In this document: piece after piece, positions 33,874 through 41,124 of the stretch
Layout: each line of letters opens with the position of its first letter
Position numbering within the stretch: position 1 is the stretch's first letter
Translations under genes and position numbers: made by a program
Source of the DNA: Mucilaginibacter sp. OK283
GTDB lineage: Bacteria > Bacteroidota > Bacteroidia > Sphingobacteriales > Sphingobacteriaceae
Length of the DNA: 64,000 nucleotides
Direction: 5' to 3'
NCBI RefSeq assembly: GCF_900110415.1
Contig: NZ_FODR01000016.1
Location: forward strand, 48,751 to 112,750
Notes under the pieces: model-generated
Seen by the model: only the letters and a program-made list of their open reading frames with translations
Databases searched by the model: none
Told to the model about the DNA's origin: nothing

Positions 33874-34551
33874 ATGTTAGAGATCGTATATCGGGATGAA
33901 TACCTTATTGCTGTTAATAAGCCGCATGGATTGCTGGTACACCGGTCGCCTATTGCGGCAGAGGCCACGGAGTTTGCGTTGCAGATATTGCGCGATCAGA
34001 TAGGGCAGAAGGTTAACCCGGTACACCGGATAGACAGGAAAACAGGCGGTATTTTACTTTTTGCGCTGGATAAGCAGGTAGAGGTGGCCATGCAGCAAGC
34101 TTTTATGGATAACAAGGTGCAAAAAAAATACCTGGCCATTGTGCGCGGGCATACCGTTGATACCGAGGATATTGATTATCCGTTACGCAAAGAGAACGGA
34201 ACGTTGCAGGATGCTTTTACAACATACACCACGCTTAAACGTGCCGAACTTGATGTGCCTTTTGGCGCACACCCCACCTCAAGATACTCTATGGTTGAAG
34301 CCGTACCAACCACGGGGCGCATGCACCAGTTGCGTAAACATTTTGCCCACATATTTCATCCCATTATTGGCGATCGTACGCATGGATGTAACAAGCAGAA
34401 CAAGTTTTTTACCGATACCTGGGATATGAACACCATGCTGCTTCACGCATCGCACCTGCAATTTAACCACCCGGTAACCGGGGAGCAAATCACTATAAAT
34501 GCCGGTTTTCAGCCCGAATTTGCAAGGGTGATGGAAATAATGGGCTGGTAA
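33874..34551 (+). CDS. truC: RluA-family pseudouridine synthase, TruC-like
   Basis: 225 residues from the ATG at 33874 (MLEIVYRDEYLIAVNKPHG). The catalytic motif VHRIDRKTGGILLFA (about 48-62) contains the essential Asp, and PTTGRMHQLRKHFAH and GDRTHGCNKQNKFF are typical of TruC, which makes pseudouridine 65 in tRNA. There is no S4 domain, as for TruC. An upstream frame start at 33778 lies in repeat sequence and is rejected. The stop codon lies in the first copy of a 22-bp tandem duplication. Confidence 0.88.
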   Translation: MLEIVYRDEYLIAVNKPHGLLVHRSPIAAEATEFALQILRDQIGQKVNPVHRIDRKTGGILLFALDKQVEVAMQQAFMDNKVQKKYLAIVRGHTVDTEDIDYPLRKENGTLQDAFTTYTTLKRAELDVPFGAHPTSRYSMVEAVPTTGRMHQLRKHFAHIFHPIIGDRTHGCNKQNKFFTDTWDMNTMLLHASHLQFNHPVTGEQITINAGFQPEFARVMEIMGW

Positions 34552-34587
34552 CGTTTTAGCTAAATGCTGGTAACGTTTTAGCTAAAT
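34544..34587. repeat. Perfect 22-bp tandem duplication across the truC stop
   Basis: The unit GCTGGTAACGTTTTAGCTAA plus AT occurs twice in succession (34544-34565 and 34566-34587). The first copy includes the truC Trp codon and TAA stop, so the gene end has been duplicated downstream without changing the protein. Confidence 0.9.
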
Positions 34588-34637
34588 AAAGTAAACAAAA
34601 GCGGCTTTGATTTGTAGGTAATGCAAATACATTAAAC

Positions 34638-34934
34638 ATGACAAAGCCTGTAGATTATACATTATATACATCAAATGGCGATCGCTTTATTACCATAAAC
34701 CCGGTAACCGAGCCCACAACGGGGGGCCACATCCAGGCTACCGGTGTTTTTGGGTTGAACGAGGGCATGGTTGATTTGGGCGATATTGTTTTTGACGATA
34801 ACATGAACCAGTGGGAGTACAGCGGCATGGGCGACCTTACACACCTGCAAGCTGAAGAAATTGCAAGTTTTATCAAAAACTATCATGAGCCTAACGCCGA
34901 AGACAGGGCGTTTGACGAGCATAGCATATTGTAA
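34638..34934 (+). CDS. Small conserved-looking hypothetical protein
   Basis: 98 residues, acidic, soluble, no signal peptide: MTKPVDYTLYTSNGDRFITI, a central GLNEGMVDLGDIVFDDNMNQWEYSGMGD, and a C-terminal helix LQAEEIASFIKNYHE. The regular beta strands followed by one helix suggest a compact fold. I do not recognise the family. It follows truC by 86 bases and converges with a receiver gene; an AAGTC-phrase hairpin separates them. Confidence 0.62.
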   Translation: MTKPVDYTLYTSNGDRFITINPVTEPTTGGHIQATGVFGLNEGMVDLGDIVFDDNMNQWEYSGMGDLTHLQAEEIASFIKNYHEPNAEDRAFDEHSIL

Positions 34935-34950
34935 CTACGGATAGTTTTTA

Positions 34951-35014
34951 GTCGGATGTCCTAAGTTCTAAGTCAAAAAATGACATTTGAGACTTAGAAC
35001 TTAAGACTTCCGAC
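34951..35014. repeat. AAGTC-phrase hairpin between convergent genes
   Basis: Arms 34951-34974 and 34991-35014 pair over 24 bases with two mismatches (GTCGGATGTCCTAAGTTC against the inverse of GAACTTAAGACTTCCGAC), with a 16-base loop rich in A. It is the best paired member of its family and probably terminates both converging transcripts. Confidence 0.8.
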
Positions 35015-35020
35015 TCATTT

Positions 35021-35410
35021 TTAGTTAAGGCTATGCTCAATATCTCCGGCCTTCAGCAGGCATGCTTTTACCGTACTAACAATGTCGGCAAGGCTAAAGG
35101 GCTTGGCTACAAAGGCATCAGAGCCATAGCTGCCCAATGACTCCAGCACCCGGGGGTAAGCCGAAACCATAACTACTGGTATATGGGCCGTGAGCGGGTT
35201 GGTTTTTAGCATATGACAAAGTTCGCCGCCGTTTATACCAAAAAGGATATAATCTAATATCACCAGGTCGGCGTTAAAAGCCATGGCCGATTTGCATATG
35301 TCATCGGTGTAATTTAAAATTTCAATCTCGTAACCCTCCATCTCGAGCACGTCTTTCATCACCTCAAGGATATCTTCGCTATCATCAAGTATCAAGATTT
35401 TTTTAGACAT
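35021..35410 (-). CDS. Single-domain response regulator
   Basis: 129 residues, one receiver domain: KILILDDSEDILEVM at the start, phosphoacceptor Asp in LVILDYILFGING (about residue 53), Ser in VVMVSAYP and Lys in FVAKPFSL. There is no DNA-binding or enzymatic output and no kinase gene next to it, so it is an orphan receiver. The ATG start is at 35410. Confidence 0.9.
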   Translation of the reverse strand: MSKKILILDDSEDILEVMKDVLEMEGYEIEILNYTDDICKSAMAFNADLVILDYILFGINGGELCHMLKTNPLTAHIPVVMVSAYPRVLESLGSYGSDAFVAKPFSLADIVSTVKACLLKAGDIEHSLN

Positions 35411-35574
35411 TTTTTATATAATTGGTACTTTTGATAACGTAGCGGATTTAAAATTTGTTTTTTGCGGCTACAACCTGCTGTTGTAATGTTTTGAATTACA
35501 GCTAAATATTTTTTTTGGTAACAGTCTTCTTACATTAAGCCGACAATTTTACAATTGTGCGGCGGCAAATAGGG

Positions 35575-36180
35575 TTAGGTTACTTTAAGGGCGGTTATTA
35601 AAGCGTTTACAGTTTGCAATACCCTATCCAGGCTTGTGGGGGTGTTGGTAACCTTGGCTATCATAATGCCGCCTTCAATAAGCGCTATCATAGATAGGGC
35701 GGTGCCGCTTAAATCTGCATCGGGCTTAAACTCACCCGCATCAATACCCGCTTGTATCAGGTTTTCTATCGATTTTTTCCAGCGGAGCACTGCCTGCGCG
35801 GCCTTATCTTTTAATAAAGGGTTGGTGTCGTCGGCATCAACGGCAGTATTCAAAATAGGGCAGCCACCTGCAGGGAATGTTGCCCGGGTAAAGCTGTGGT
35901 ACACCTGGGCGTAAACCAGCAGTTTATCGTAATAAGTGCCGGCTTTTTGAATACGGTCCTGGATCTGTTTTCTCAGGATAGCCGAGTTATGATCAAATGC
36001 TGCGGCGGCAACTTCCTCTTTATTGGCAAAGTTTCCGTAAATGCTCCCTTTGGTAAGGCCTGTAGCATCCGTCAAATCAGACAGCGACGTACCGGCATAT
36101 CCTTTTTTATTGAAGATGGGCGCGGTGGTTTCCACAATGAACTTGCGGGTGCGTTCCGCTTTTGATAATTCCTTTTCCAT
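35575..36180 (-). CDS. TetR/AcrR family repressor
   Basis: 201 residues. An N-terminal helix-turn-helix (about 10-55: RKFIVETTAPIFNKKGYAGT, then LTDATGLTKGSIYGNFANKEEV) is followed by an all-helical ligand domain with the TetR_C pattern ending IALIEGGIMIAKVTN. Its own start codon is 5 bases from a palindrome ATACC-N4-GGTAT (36186-36205), and the same palindrome stands before the MFS and SDR genes. It therefore probably represses itself and these two genes, with a toxic compound as inducer (inference). Confidence 0.92.
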   Translation of the reverse strand: MEKELSKAERTRKFIVETTAPIFNKKGYAGTSLSDLTDATGLTKGSIYGNFANKEEVAAAAFDHNSAILRKQIQDRIQKAGTYYDKLLVYAQVYHSFTRATFPAGGCPILNTAVDADDTNPLLKDKAAQAVLRWKKSIENLIQAGIDAGEFKPDADLSGTALSMIALIEGGIMIAKVTNTPTSLDRVLQTVNALITALKVT

Positions 36181-36185
36181 AATGT

Positions 36186-36205
36186 AAATATACCGGTTGG
36201 TATTT
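36186..36205. promoter_or_regulatory. TetR operator 1 (autoregulatory)
   Basis: AAATATACCGGTTGGTATTT, a dyad with core ATACC-GGTT-GGTAT, immediately upstream of the tetR start at 36180. On the minus strand it overlaps a TATATTTA stretch resembling a -7 box, suiting repression. Confidence 0.65.
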
Positions 36206-36289
36206 GATATTGCGAGTGTCTGTCAAGTAAAACCTGAAAAAAGCGTTATGACGGACAACGAAATATAGTTAAAACAATGTCCCAAGCTA

Positions 36290-36404
36290 CCGTCATTGCG
36301 AGGTACGAAGCAATCCCGAACTATGTGGGACTGAGTATGTAGGGGATTGCTTCGTACCTCGCAATGACGGATATTTAATATTGATAGTCAGAAACTTACA
36401 ATCA
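36290..36404. repeat. Perfect 28-bp inverted repeat element (CGTCATTGCGAGG type), copy 1
   Basis: Arms 36290-36317 and 36343-36370 are exactly complementary (CCGTCATTGCGAGGTACGAA and onward), with a 25-base loop. The right flank to 36404 (ATATTTAATATTGATAGTC) is part of the element, since the copy at 60013-60107 on the other strand shares it. The CGTCATTGCGAGG...GAAGCAATC phrase is a REP-like sequence known from several phyla. Confidence 0.88.
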
Positions 36405-36441
36405 CGTCATTATAATACGTTGATTATCAAGTGTGTTTTTT

Positions 36442-36549
36442 ATTCCCCTCTTGAGAGGGGGCGTGGTGGGAGGTGCGTTGGCAGGGGTGTGTTTTCCGCG
36501 TTTCATTGCGCGCGTATAACACACCCCTCCGCCCCTCTCAAGAGGGGAA
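36442..36549. repeat. Nested hairpin element, intact copy
   Basis: Outer arms ATTCCCCTCTTGAGAGGGG (from 36442) and its inverse ending at 36549; inner arms AGGGGTGTGTT and AACACACCCCT; loop TTCCGCGTTTCATTGCGCGC. A second copy with interrupted left half lies at 60218-60489. Confidence 0.82.
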
Positions 36550-36658
36550 TCGCACTTTTCCACCGCTTTTTAAAAGGAAGCACAAATGTGATGGTGTCCA
36601 CAACATTCGCGTGAAATCTTCGCCCCTTGCTGCGCTTTTAATTCTCACTGCACCGTTG

Positions 36659-38200
36659 TCAATGATCGCTTACCAAAACTACCGGGCCAGCCTGCTTTTT
36701 ACGATCGAGCACCACCAGCAATAAAGGCATAGCCAATACAAACAACAGCCCTACAAAAATATAGGCATCCAGGTAGCTCATCAGGAATGATTGCCTGTCT
36801 ATCCCGTTATTTACCACTGCCATCGCTTTATGCTGTGCTTCTATCAGCGTGCCGCTTTTGCCTGCAAAATATTGGGTTAGTCCGTTTATACGTTGCGTAG
36901 CTTGCGGATTGTAAATACTGATGTTAGAAATAAGATCGTTACGGTGCGATCCAAAGCGATGGGCCACATAAGTATTGATCATAGCGATACCGAACGAGCC
37001 GCCGAGCTGCCGCATCATATTGTTTAATGCCGATCCCTGCGGAACATCTTTGGCATCCAAACCGGATACTGCCAATGCCGTAAGTGGAACGGTTAAAAAA
37101 GCCAACCCCAAAGCCCTGAATATGAGTATCCTGGCAAGGTTGCCAGGTGTTGCTTCCAGGTTTAGGCCCGACATCAGGAAGCTGAAAATTATAAACAACA
37201 CAAAGCCAATGGTAATAATTATTAGTGGCGATACGCCCCGTTTAAGCAAGGTAGCCGAAAACAGCAGGCCAAAAATGGCTAATATAGCGCCGGGCAGCAA
37301 GGTAAGCCCCGTTATAGTAGGCGGGAATAGTAGTACCCGCTGTGCCAGCACCGGTGTTAAAAACACTGATGTAAACAGGCCCACACCTGTTACTGCGGTA
37401 AGTATTGCGGCAACTGCCAGCGATTTGCTTTTAAGTACCCGCAAATCAATAACCGGGTTGGGGATGGTAAGCTCCCACCAGATAAAAGTGAGAATACTGA
37501 ATACGGCTATAACCGTTAACGCTACAATATAACCGGCAGAAAACCAATCATCAGTTTCGCCGCGTTCCAGTACTGTTTGGAGCGAGCCGATGCCTATAAT
37601 CAACAGCAGGATGCCCCACCAGTCTACGGCTTTTGGTTCAACTTTAATCTCCGGTTCGGTAACCAATAAAATGCTGGATACTGCAACGGCGATGCCTATG
37701 GGGATATTGATAAAAAATATCCAGGGCCAGGAGTAGTTTTCGGTGATGAAACCGCCAAGGGTTGGGCCAATTGTTGGGCCTAAAAACACGCCTACACCAA
37801 ATAAGGCGCTGGCAATACCCGCGCGGGCTTTGCCATACACCTCAAAAACTATTGCCTGCGATACCGATAACAGCGCGCCGCCGCCAATGCCTTGTAAAAA
37901 ACGGAACAGTACCAATGTCCAGATATTTGACGCCAGCCCGCACATGGCCGAAAAAAAGGTAAAAGCGATAATAGAGCCTATATAGTAATTGCGCCTGCCA
38001 AGTTTGGTAGCCAAAAAGCTGGTCATGGGTATTACGATGATATTGGCAATGGCGTAAGCGGTTATAACCCAGGAGGTATCTTCCAGCGTTGATCCCAGAT
38101 TACCACTCATATGCGATAAGGCTACATTGACTATCGACGTATCAATGAGCTCCATCATGGCCGCGGTAATAACAGTGATGATGAGGATGCTTCTTTTCAT
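36659..38200 (-). CDS. DHA2-family MFS drug exporter (EmrB/QacA type)
   Basis: 513 residues with 14 predicted helices. From the ATG at 38200: MKRSILIITVITAAMMELID, with the DHA2 signature ELIDTSIVNVAL in helix 1, motif A-like KLGRRNYYIG, and motif C GVGVFLGPTIGPTLGG in helix 5. It exports drugs or metabolites with proton exchange. A 34-base perfect palindrome (38217-38250) containing ATACC-N4-GGTAT stands just upstream, so the TetR protein at 35575-36180 likely controls it. No membrane-fusion (EmrA) gene is adjacent. Confidence 0.92.
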   Translation of the reverse strand: MKRSILIITVITAAMMELIDTSIVNVALSHMSGNLGSTLEDTSWVITAYAIANIIVIPMTSFLATKLGRRNYYIGSIIAFTFFSAMCGLASNIWTLVLFRFLQGIGGGALLSVSQAIVFEVYGKARAGIASALFGVGVFLGPTIGPTLGGFITENYSWPWIFFINIPIGIAVAVSSILLVTEPEIKVEPKAVDWWGILLLIIGIGSLQTVLERGETDDWFSAGYIVALTVIAVFSILTFIWWELTIPNPVIDLRVLKSKSLAVAAILTAVTGVGLFTSVFLTPVLAQRVLLFPPTITGLTLLPGAILAIFGLLFSATLLKRGVSPLIIITIGFVLFIIFSFLMSGLNLEATPGNLARILIFRALGLAFLTVPLTALAVSGLDAKDVPQGSALNNMMRQLGGSFGIAMINTYVAHRFGSHRNDLISNISIYNPQATQRINGLTQYFAGKSGTLIEAQHKAMAVVNNGIDRQSFLMSYLDAYIFVGLLFVLAMPLLLVVLDRKKQAGPVVLVSDH

Positions 38201-38216
38201 AGCGAATTGTGTAAAT

Positions 38217-38250
38217 AACATAAATTATACCAATCGGTATAATTTATGTT
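38217..38250. promoter_or_regulatory. TetR operator 2, perfect 15-bp dyad before the MFS gene
   Basis: Arms AACATAAATTATACC (38217-38231) and GGTATAATTTATGTT (38236-38250) are exactly complementary around AATC. It shares the ATACC-N4-GGTAT core with the sites before tetR and the SDR gene and covers the promoter zone of the exporter gene. Confidence 0.8.
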
Positions 38251-38268
38251 AAATTTTTTATTTAGCTA

Positions 38269-39009
38269 TTATTCCCTTGATAAATTTATCACCCTTAAAG
38301 CCTCATCCGGGTTGGATAGGTAAAGCCTGTAAAATTGTTCGGTACCGGCAACGCGAATCTCGTAGGTATCGCTTTGTAAACCGGCTAAAAACTCGTCGGC
38401 AACCTGGGCAGGGGGGATGCCATTTTTACCACCAATTTCGGCAGAGAATTCAGTATCAACCAGTGGAGGCATCAGCTCAAAAACTTTTATGCCGGTTTCG
38501 GCCAATGCTAATCTCAAAGCCCTGGTATATGCATGTAACGCAGCTTTTGTGGCGCCATAAGTAGCCAGTTTGGTGCTTGGCGCAAACGCTACTATTGAAG
38601 ATACGTTTACAATAGCTGCCTCATTTTGTTTTTTAAGTGATGGCAGCAGCTTTTCGTTCAGGCGGATAACCGATAGGTAGTTGGTCAGCATTTCTTCACC
38701 GGCTTTTTCAAACGTATCGGTATCGGTAAGCAGGTTGTTCAGGTTTGCTGCGCCTGCGTTGTTGATCACGATGTTCAGTTCGGGGAAATCGGCAGTTAGT
38801 TTTGTTACCAGTTTTTCTACATCTTCAGCGTTGGATACATCTGCGGTTATAGCGCTCACGTTTTGTAATTGAGCCGCAGCCTTTTGTAAGCGGGCCTGGT
38901 TACGGCCAATGATGATAACATGGTTATCTGCTGATAATTTTTTTGCTAACTCAAAACCTATGCCGGCACTGCCGCCGGTAATGAGTATGGTGTTTTTTGA
39001 AGTTTTCAT
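38269..39009 (-). CDS. SDR family oxidoreductase (DltE-like)
   Basis: 246 residues from the ATG at 39009. Cofactor motif ITGGSAGIGFELAKKL (about 9-24), NNAGAANL (about 83-90), and catalytic Ser-Tyr-Lys as VNVSSIVAF and YGATKAAL (about 134-165). It uses NAD(P)H; substrate unknown. It resembles DltE-type reductases by its FELMPPLVDTEFSAEIGG segment. A TetR operator (39044-39067) sits 35 bases upstream, so it belongs to the same regulon as the exporter; it may modify the inducing compound (inference). Confidence 0.9.
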   Translation of the reverse strand: MKTSKNTILITGGSAGIGFELAKKLSADNHVIIIGRNQARLQKAAAQLQNVSAITADVSNAEDVEKLVTKLTADFPELNIVINNAGAANLNNLLTDTDTFEKAGEEMLTNYLSVIRLNEKLLPSLKKQNEAAIVNVSSIVAFAPSTKLATYGATKAALHAYTRALRLALAETGIKVFELMPPLVDTEFSAEIGGKNGIPPAQVADEFLAGLQSDTYEIRVAGTEQFYRLYLSNPDEALRVINLSRE

Positions 39010-39043
39010 TGTTTTGCGTTGTGTGATTAAATTCAACGATACA

Positions 39044-39067
39044 AAAATATACCAGTCGGTATATTTT
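39044..39067. promoter_or_regulatory. TetR operator 3 before the SDR gene
   Basis: Arms AAAATATACC and GGTATATTTT around AGTC form a perfect 10-bp dyad. On the minus strand a TATTTTTG -7 box overlaps the left arm (39042-39049 by position), so bound repressor would block RNA polymerase. Confidence 0.75.
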
Positions 39068-39115
39068 AACAATAGGCAATCTTCATCCTTGTGTCATCAT
39101 TATCAGATGCTTTTT

Positions 39116-39739
39116 TTATAGGTTATCCTTGCGCTTTTTAAAGCTGCAAAACAGGAAGTTTTGTTTTGTTGCAAAAGGAGTGGTATGGTCTTCGGTAATA
39201 CAGGTTACTTTTTCAAAATGCTCATTAAATATGGCTTGCAACTGTTGTTCTGTGTATTGTTTAACGGTTAACCCGCTGCATTTTTCGGGCCCGTTTTCAG
39301 AAAATGTGCCGATGATTAAATAATGGCTGACTGCTTTTGCGGCAATATTTAAGTAGCGGGTAATTTGACCCTGTGTTGTCAGGAAGTGGAAGGCCGCCCG
39401 GTCATGCCAAATGGCGTAGGTTTCTTTGGGTTCAAAATTGGTAATATCGCAAACTATCCAGGTAACCAGGCTGCTTTTATTGCCAAGTCGTGCCTTTGCT
39501 TTGGCTAAGGCTGTTTCGGAGATATCCAAAACGGTAATGTTGGTGTAACCCTCTTGTAACAGGAAATCAACCAGTTTGCTGTCGCCGCCGCCGATGTCGA
39601 TTATCTTGTCGGTTTTTGCTAAATCGAAGCCACTAATAAAATTAAGCGAGGTTTGCGGTACGGCTTGCGTCCAGCTTACCTGGCCGGCATTTTTGGTGTG
39701 ATATATCCGTTCCCAATGTTCTTTTTTATCTTCTTCCAT
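39116..39739 (-). CDS. Class I SAM-dependent methyltransferase
   Basis: 207 residues: start EHWERIYHTKNAGQVSWTQ (about 7-25), SAM-binding IIDIGGGDSKLVDFLL (about 46-61), VLDISETAL (acidic strand-two end), and DRAAFHFLT (about 113-121). The DKIIDIGGGDS and WHDRAAFHFL pattern fits the thiopurine/tellurite-resistance-like methyltransferases (TehB-related). The substrate is unknown. Divergent from the periplasmic rhodanese gene, with 54 bases between the two ATG codons. Confidence 0.85.
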   Translation of the reverse strand: MEEDKKEHWERIYHTKNAGQVSWTQAVPQTSLNFISGFDLAKTDKIIDIGGGDSKLVDFLLQEGYTNITVLDISETALAKAKARLGNKSSLVTWIVCDITNFEPKETYAIWHDRAAFHFLTTQGQITRYLNIAAKAVSHYLIIGTFSENGPEKCSGLTVKQYTEQQLQAIFNEHFEKVTCITEDHTTPFATKQNFLFCSFKKRKDNL

Positions 39740-39793
39740 AGATAATTAATGTTCATATTTGAGCAAACGAAGTTGCTGATAAACACCCGGAAC

Positions 39794-40267
39794 ATGAAAA
39801 ATAAATATTTTGGAGCTTTGCTAAGTTTGATTTTTGTAGTTTTATTAAGTACAAATATCAGGGCGCAAACCTCGCCGATGACTATGCCCACGTTAGGCGT
39901 TACTAACCCCTGGACAGAAAGTCAATTACTGGAACCGGCTGCCTTAGCTGCTAACATAAAAACAGGTACAACAGCGCTTGTTATCTTTAACATCGGCGCT
40001 GTAGAAGATATAAAAGGCGCTACCCATATTGGTGCGGTAAACAAGCCCGAAAACCTGGAAAAGTTAAGAACGGCTGTTGCTAATTTACCCAAAAATACCG
40101 CGATAGTTATTTACTGCGGATGCTGCCCATTTGTTAAATGCCCTAACATTCGCCCGGCTTTTTCCGAATTGCAAAAATTGGGGTTTACTGATGTGAAGCT
40201 GCTTAACCTGGCCACCAATTTGAAAGCCAACTGGGTTGATAAAGGGTTTCCGTTGGCAGGGAAGTGA
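39794..40267 (+). CDS. Exported rhodanese-like protein
   Basis: 157 residues from the ATG at 39794 with signal peptide MKNKYFGALLSLIFVVLLST ending NIRAQ. The rhodanese fold is shown by KTGTTALVIFNIGAVEDIKG, GATHIGAV and the active-site-like loop YCGCCPFVKCPNIRPA (about 117-132), which has four Cys residues, more than a standard CxxxxR loop. It may handle sulfane sulfur or act in periplasmic thiol chemistry. The TGA stop is immediately followed by an AGTAGTGAGTG repeat. Confidence 0.8.
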   Translation: MKNKYFGALLSLIFVVLLSTNIRAQTSPMTMPTLGVTNPWTESQLLEPAALAANIKTGTTALVIFNIGAVEDIKGATHIGAVNKPENLEKLRTAVANLPKNTAIVIYCGCCPFVKCPNIRPAFSELQKLGFTDVKLLNLATNLKANWVDKGFPLAGK

Positions 40268-40527
40268 GTAGTGAGTGGGCATTATGTGAAATTAAAAATC
40301 CAATCATCCCTTAATCCGACGAATCCCGGTTCAGACAATTTTGCGTTAGGGATCGTCGCGGATACCGGCCTGTGAATAAGGCCTGTGCAGTATGAGCAAA
40401 GAGCCCGGCCGCAGGCAACGCCCGGGAAAAGAATCAAGAAGTTAGACTCAAGACGTAGCCATTAAAAAAGCCTGCCGTCAATCAACCGGCAGGCTTAATT
40501 AAAAATATATAACCAGGAATTAAGGGG
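40268..40527. repeat. Gap with AGTAGTG phrase, dispersed element copy and terminator
   Basis: Begins with a short AGTAGTGAGTG phrase and GCATTATGTGAAAT (also found after the array at 33787). Bases 40330-40423 on the minus strand match the element at 20571-20669. An ATCAAGAAGTTAGACTCAAGAC phrase follows at 40430-40452. It ends with a terminator hairpin at 40464-40496. Confidence 0.65.
40464..40496 (-). terminator. Terminator of the lut operon
   Basis: Perfect 10-bp stem (AAGCCTGCCG at 40468-40477 with CGGCAGGCTT at 40487-40496) followed on the minus strand by a T run. It lies 32 bases beyond the lutC stop. Confidence 0.8.
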
Positions 40528-41124
40528 CTAAGGAAGTATAAACACCGACAAACTCCTTGGGCCATGCGCGCCAATAACCAGCGATTGTTCAATATCGGCG
40601 GTTTTTGATGGGCCAGAGATAAAAGCACCATAGCCATACGTGGCCCCGCCAATTTTTTCATAAGCCTGCGTCATGGTAGGCACCAAATTAGTTTTACTGA
40701 TTACTACGGCCAGGTGCTGGGCAATAAAAGGCAGTACCCTAACGGTCATATCCTCCTCTGTGAGCCATAATGCCCCGTTTTCTGCAACGCCGAGGCCCGA
40801 CCAGAGGATGCATAACTCCACATCGGCAAAACTGTGGGATAATTCGTTTTTTACATCGGCAACATAGGTGTATTCGCTTAATTCTTTGATGCCTGATATG
40901 ATTTTTACACCCGGTTTAAACTCTTTGTGAAGAATGTTTTGGATAGCCTCGTAGCCGGCTACTTCGTACACAAAACTGCCCCCGGCGCTGCCGATGGTTT
41001 TGTATTTTTCAACCATGTCGTCGTTAGTGGCCGTCAGGGTGTTTAAAACCTCAAGGCCGGGCAAATCTGCCTGGCTAAACTGGTTGGCTTTTACGGCTGC
41101 TAATATGTTTTCGCGGCTGCTCAT
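40528..41124 (-). CDS. lutC: Lactate utilisation protein C (LUD domain)
   Basis: 198 residues starting SSRENILAAVKANQ; the LUD domain shows DVELCILWSGLGVAENGALWL and the conserved end SGPSKTADIEQSLVIGAHGP (about 168-187). LutC works with LutA and LutB to oxidise L-lactate to pyruvate. Its start overlaps the lutB stop by 4 bases, so it is translationally coupled. It is the last gene of the operon. Confidence 0.94.
   Translation of the reverse strand: MSSRENILAAVKANQFSQADLPGLEVLNTLTATNDDMVEKYKTIGSAGGSFVYEVAGYEAIQNILHKEFKPGVKIISGIKELSEYTYVADVKNELSHSFADVELCILWSGLGVAENGALWLTEEDMTVRVLPFIAQHLAVVISKTNLVPTMTQAYEKIGGATYGYGAFISGPSKTADIEQSLVIGAHGPRSLSVFILP

Larger units (their letters stand above)
36181..36658. 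other. Repeat-rich gap between tetR and the MFS gene
   Basis: Holds the tetR operator (36186-36205), the perfect 28-bp inverted repeat element (36290-36404) and the nested hairpin element (36442-36549). Bases 36550-36658 have no recognisable feature. Confidence 0.6.
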
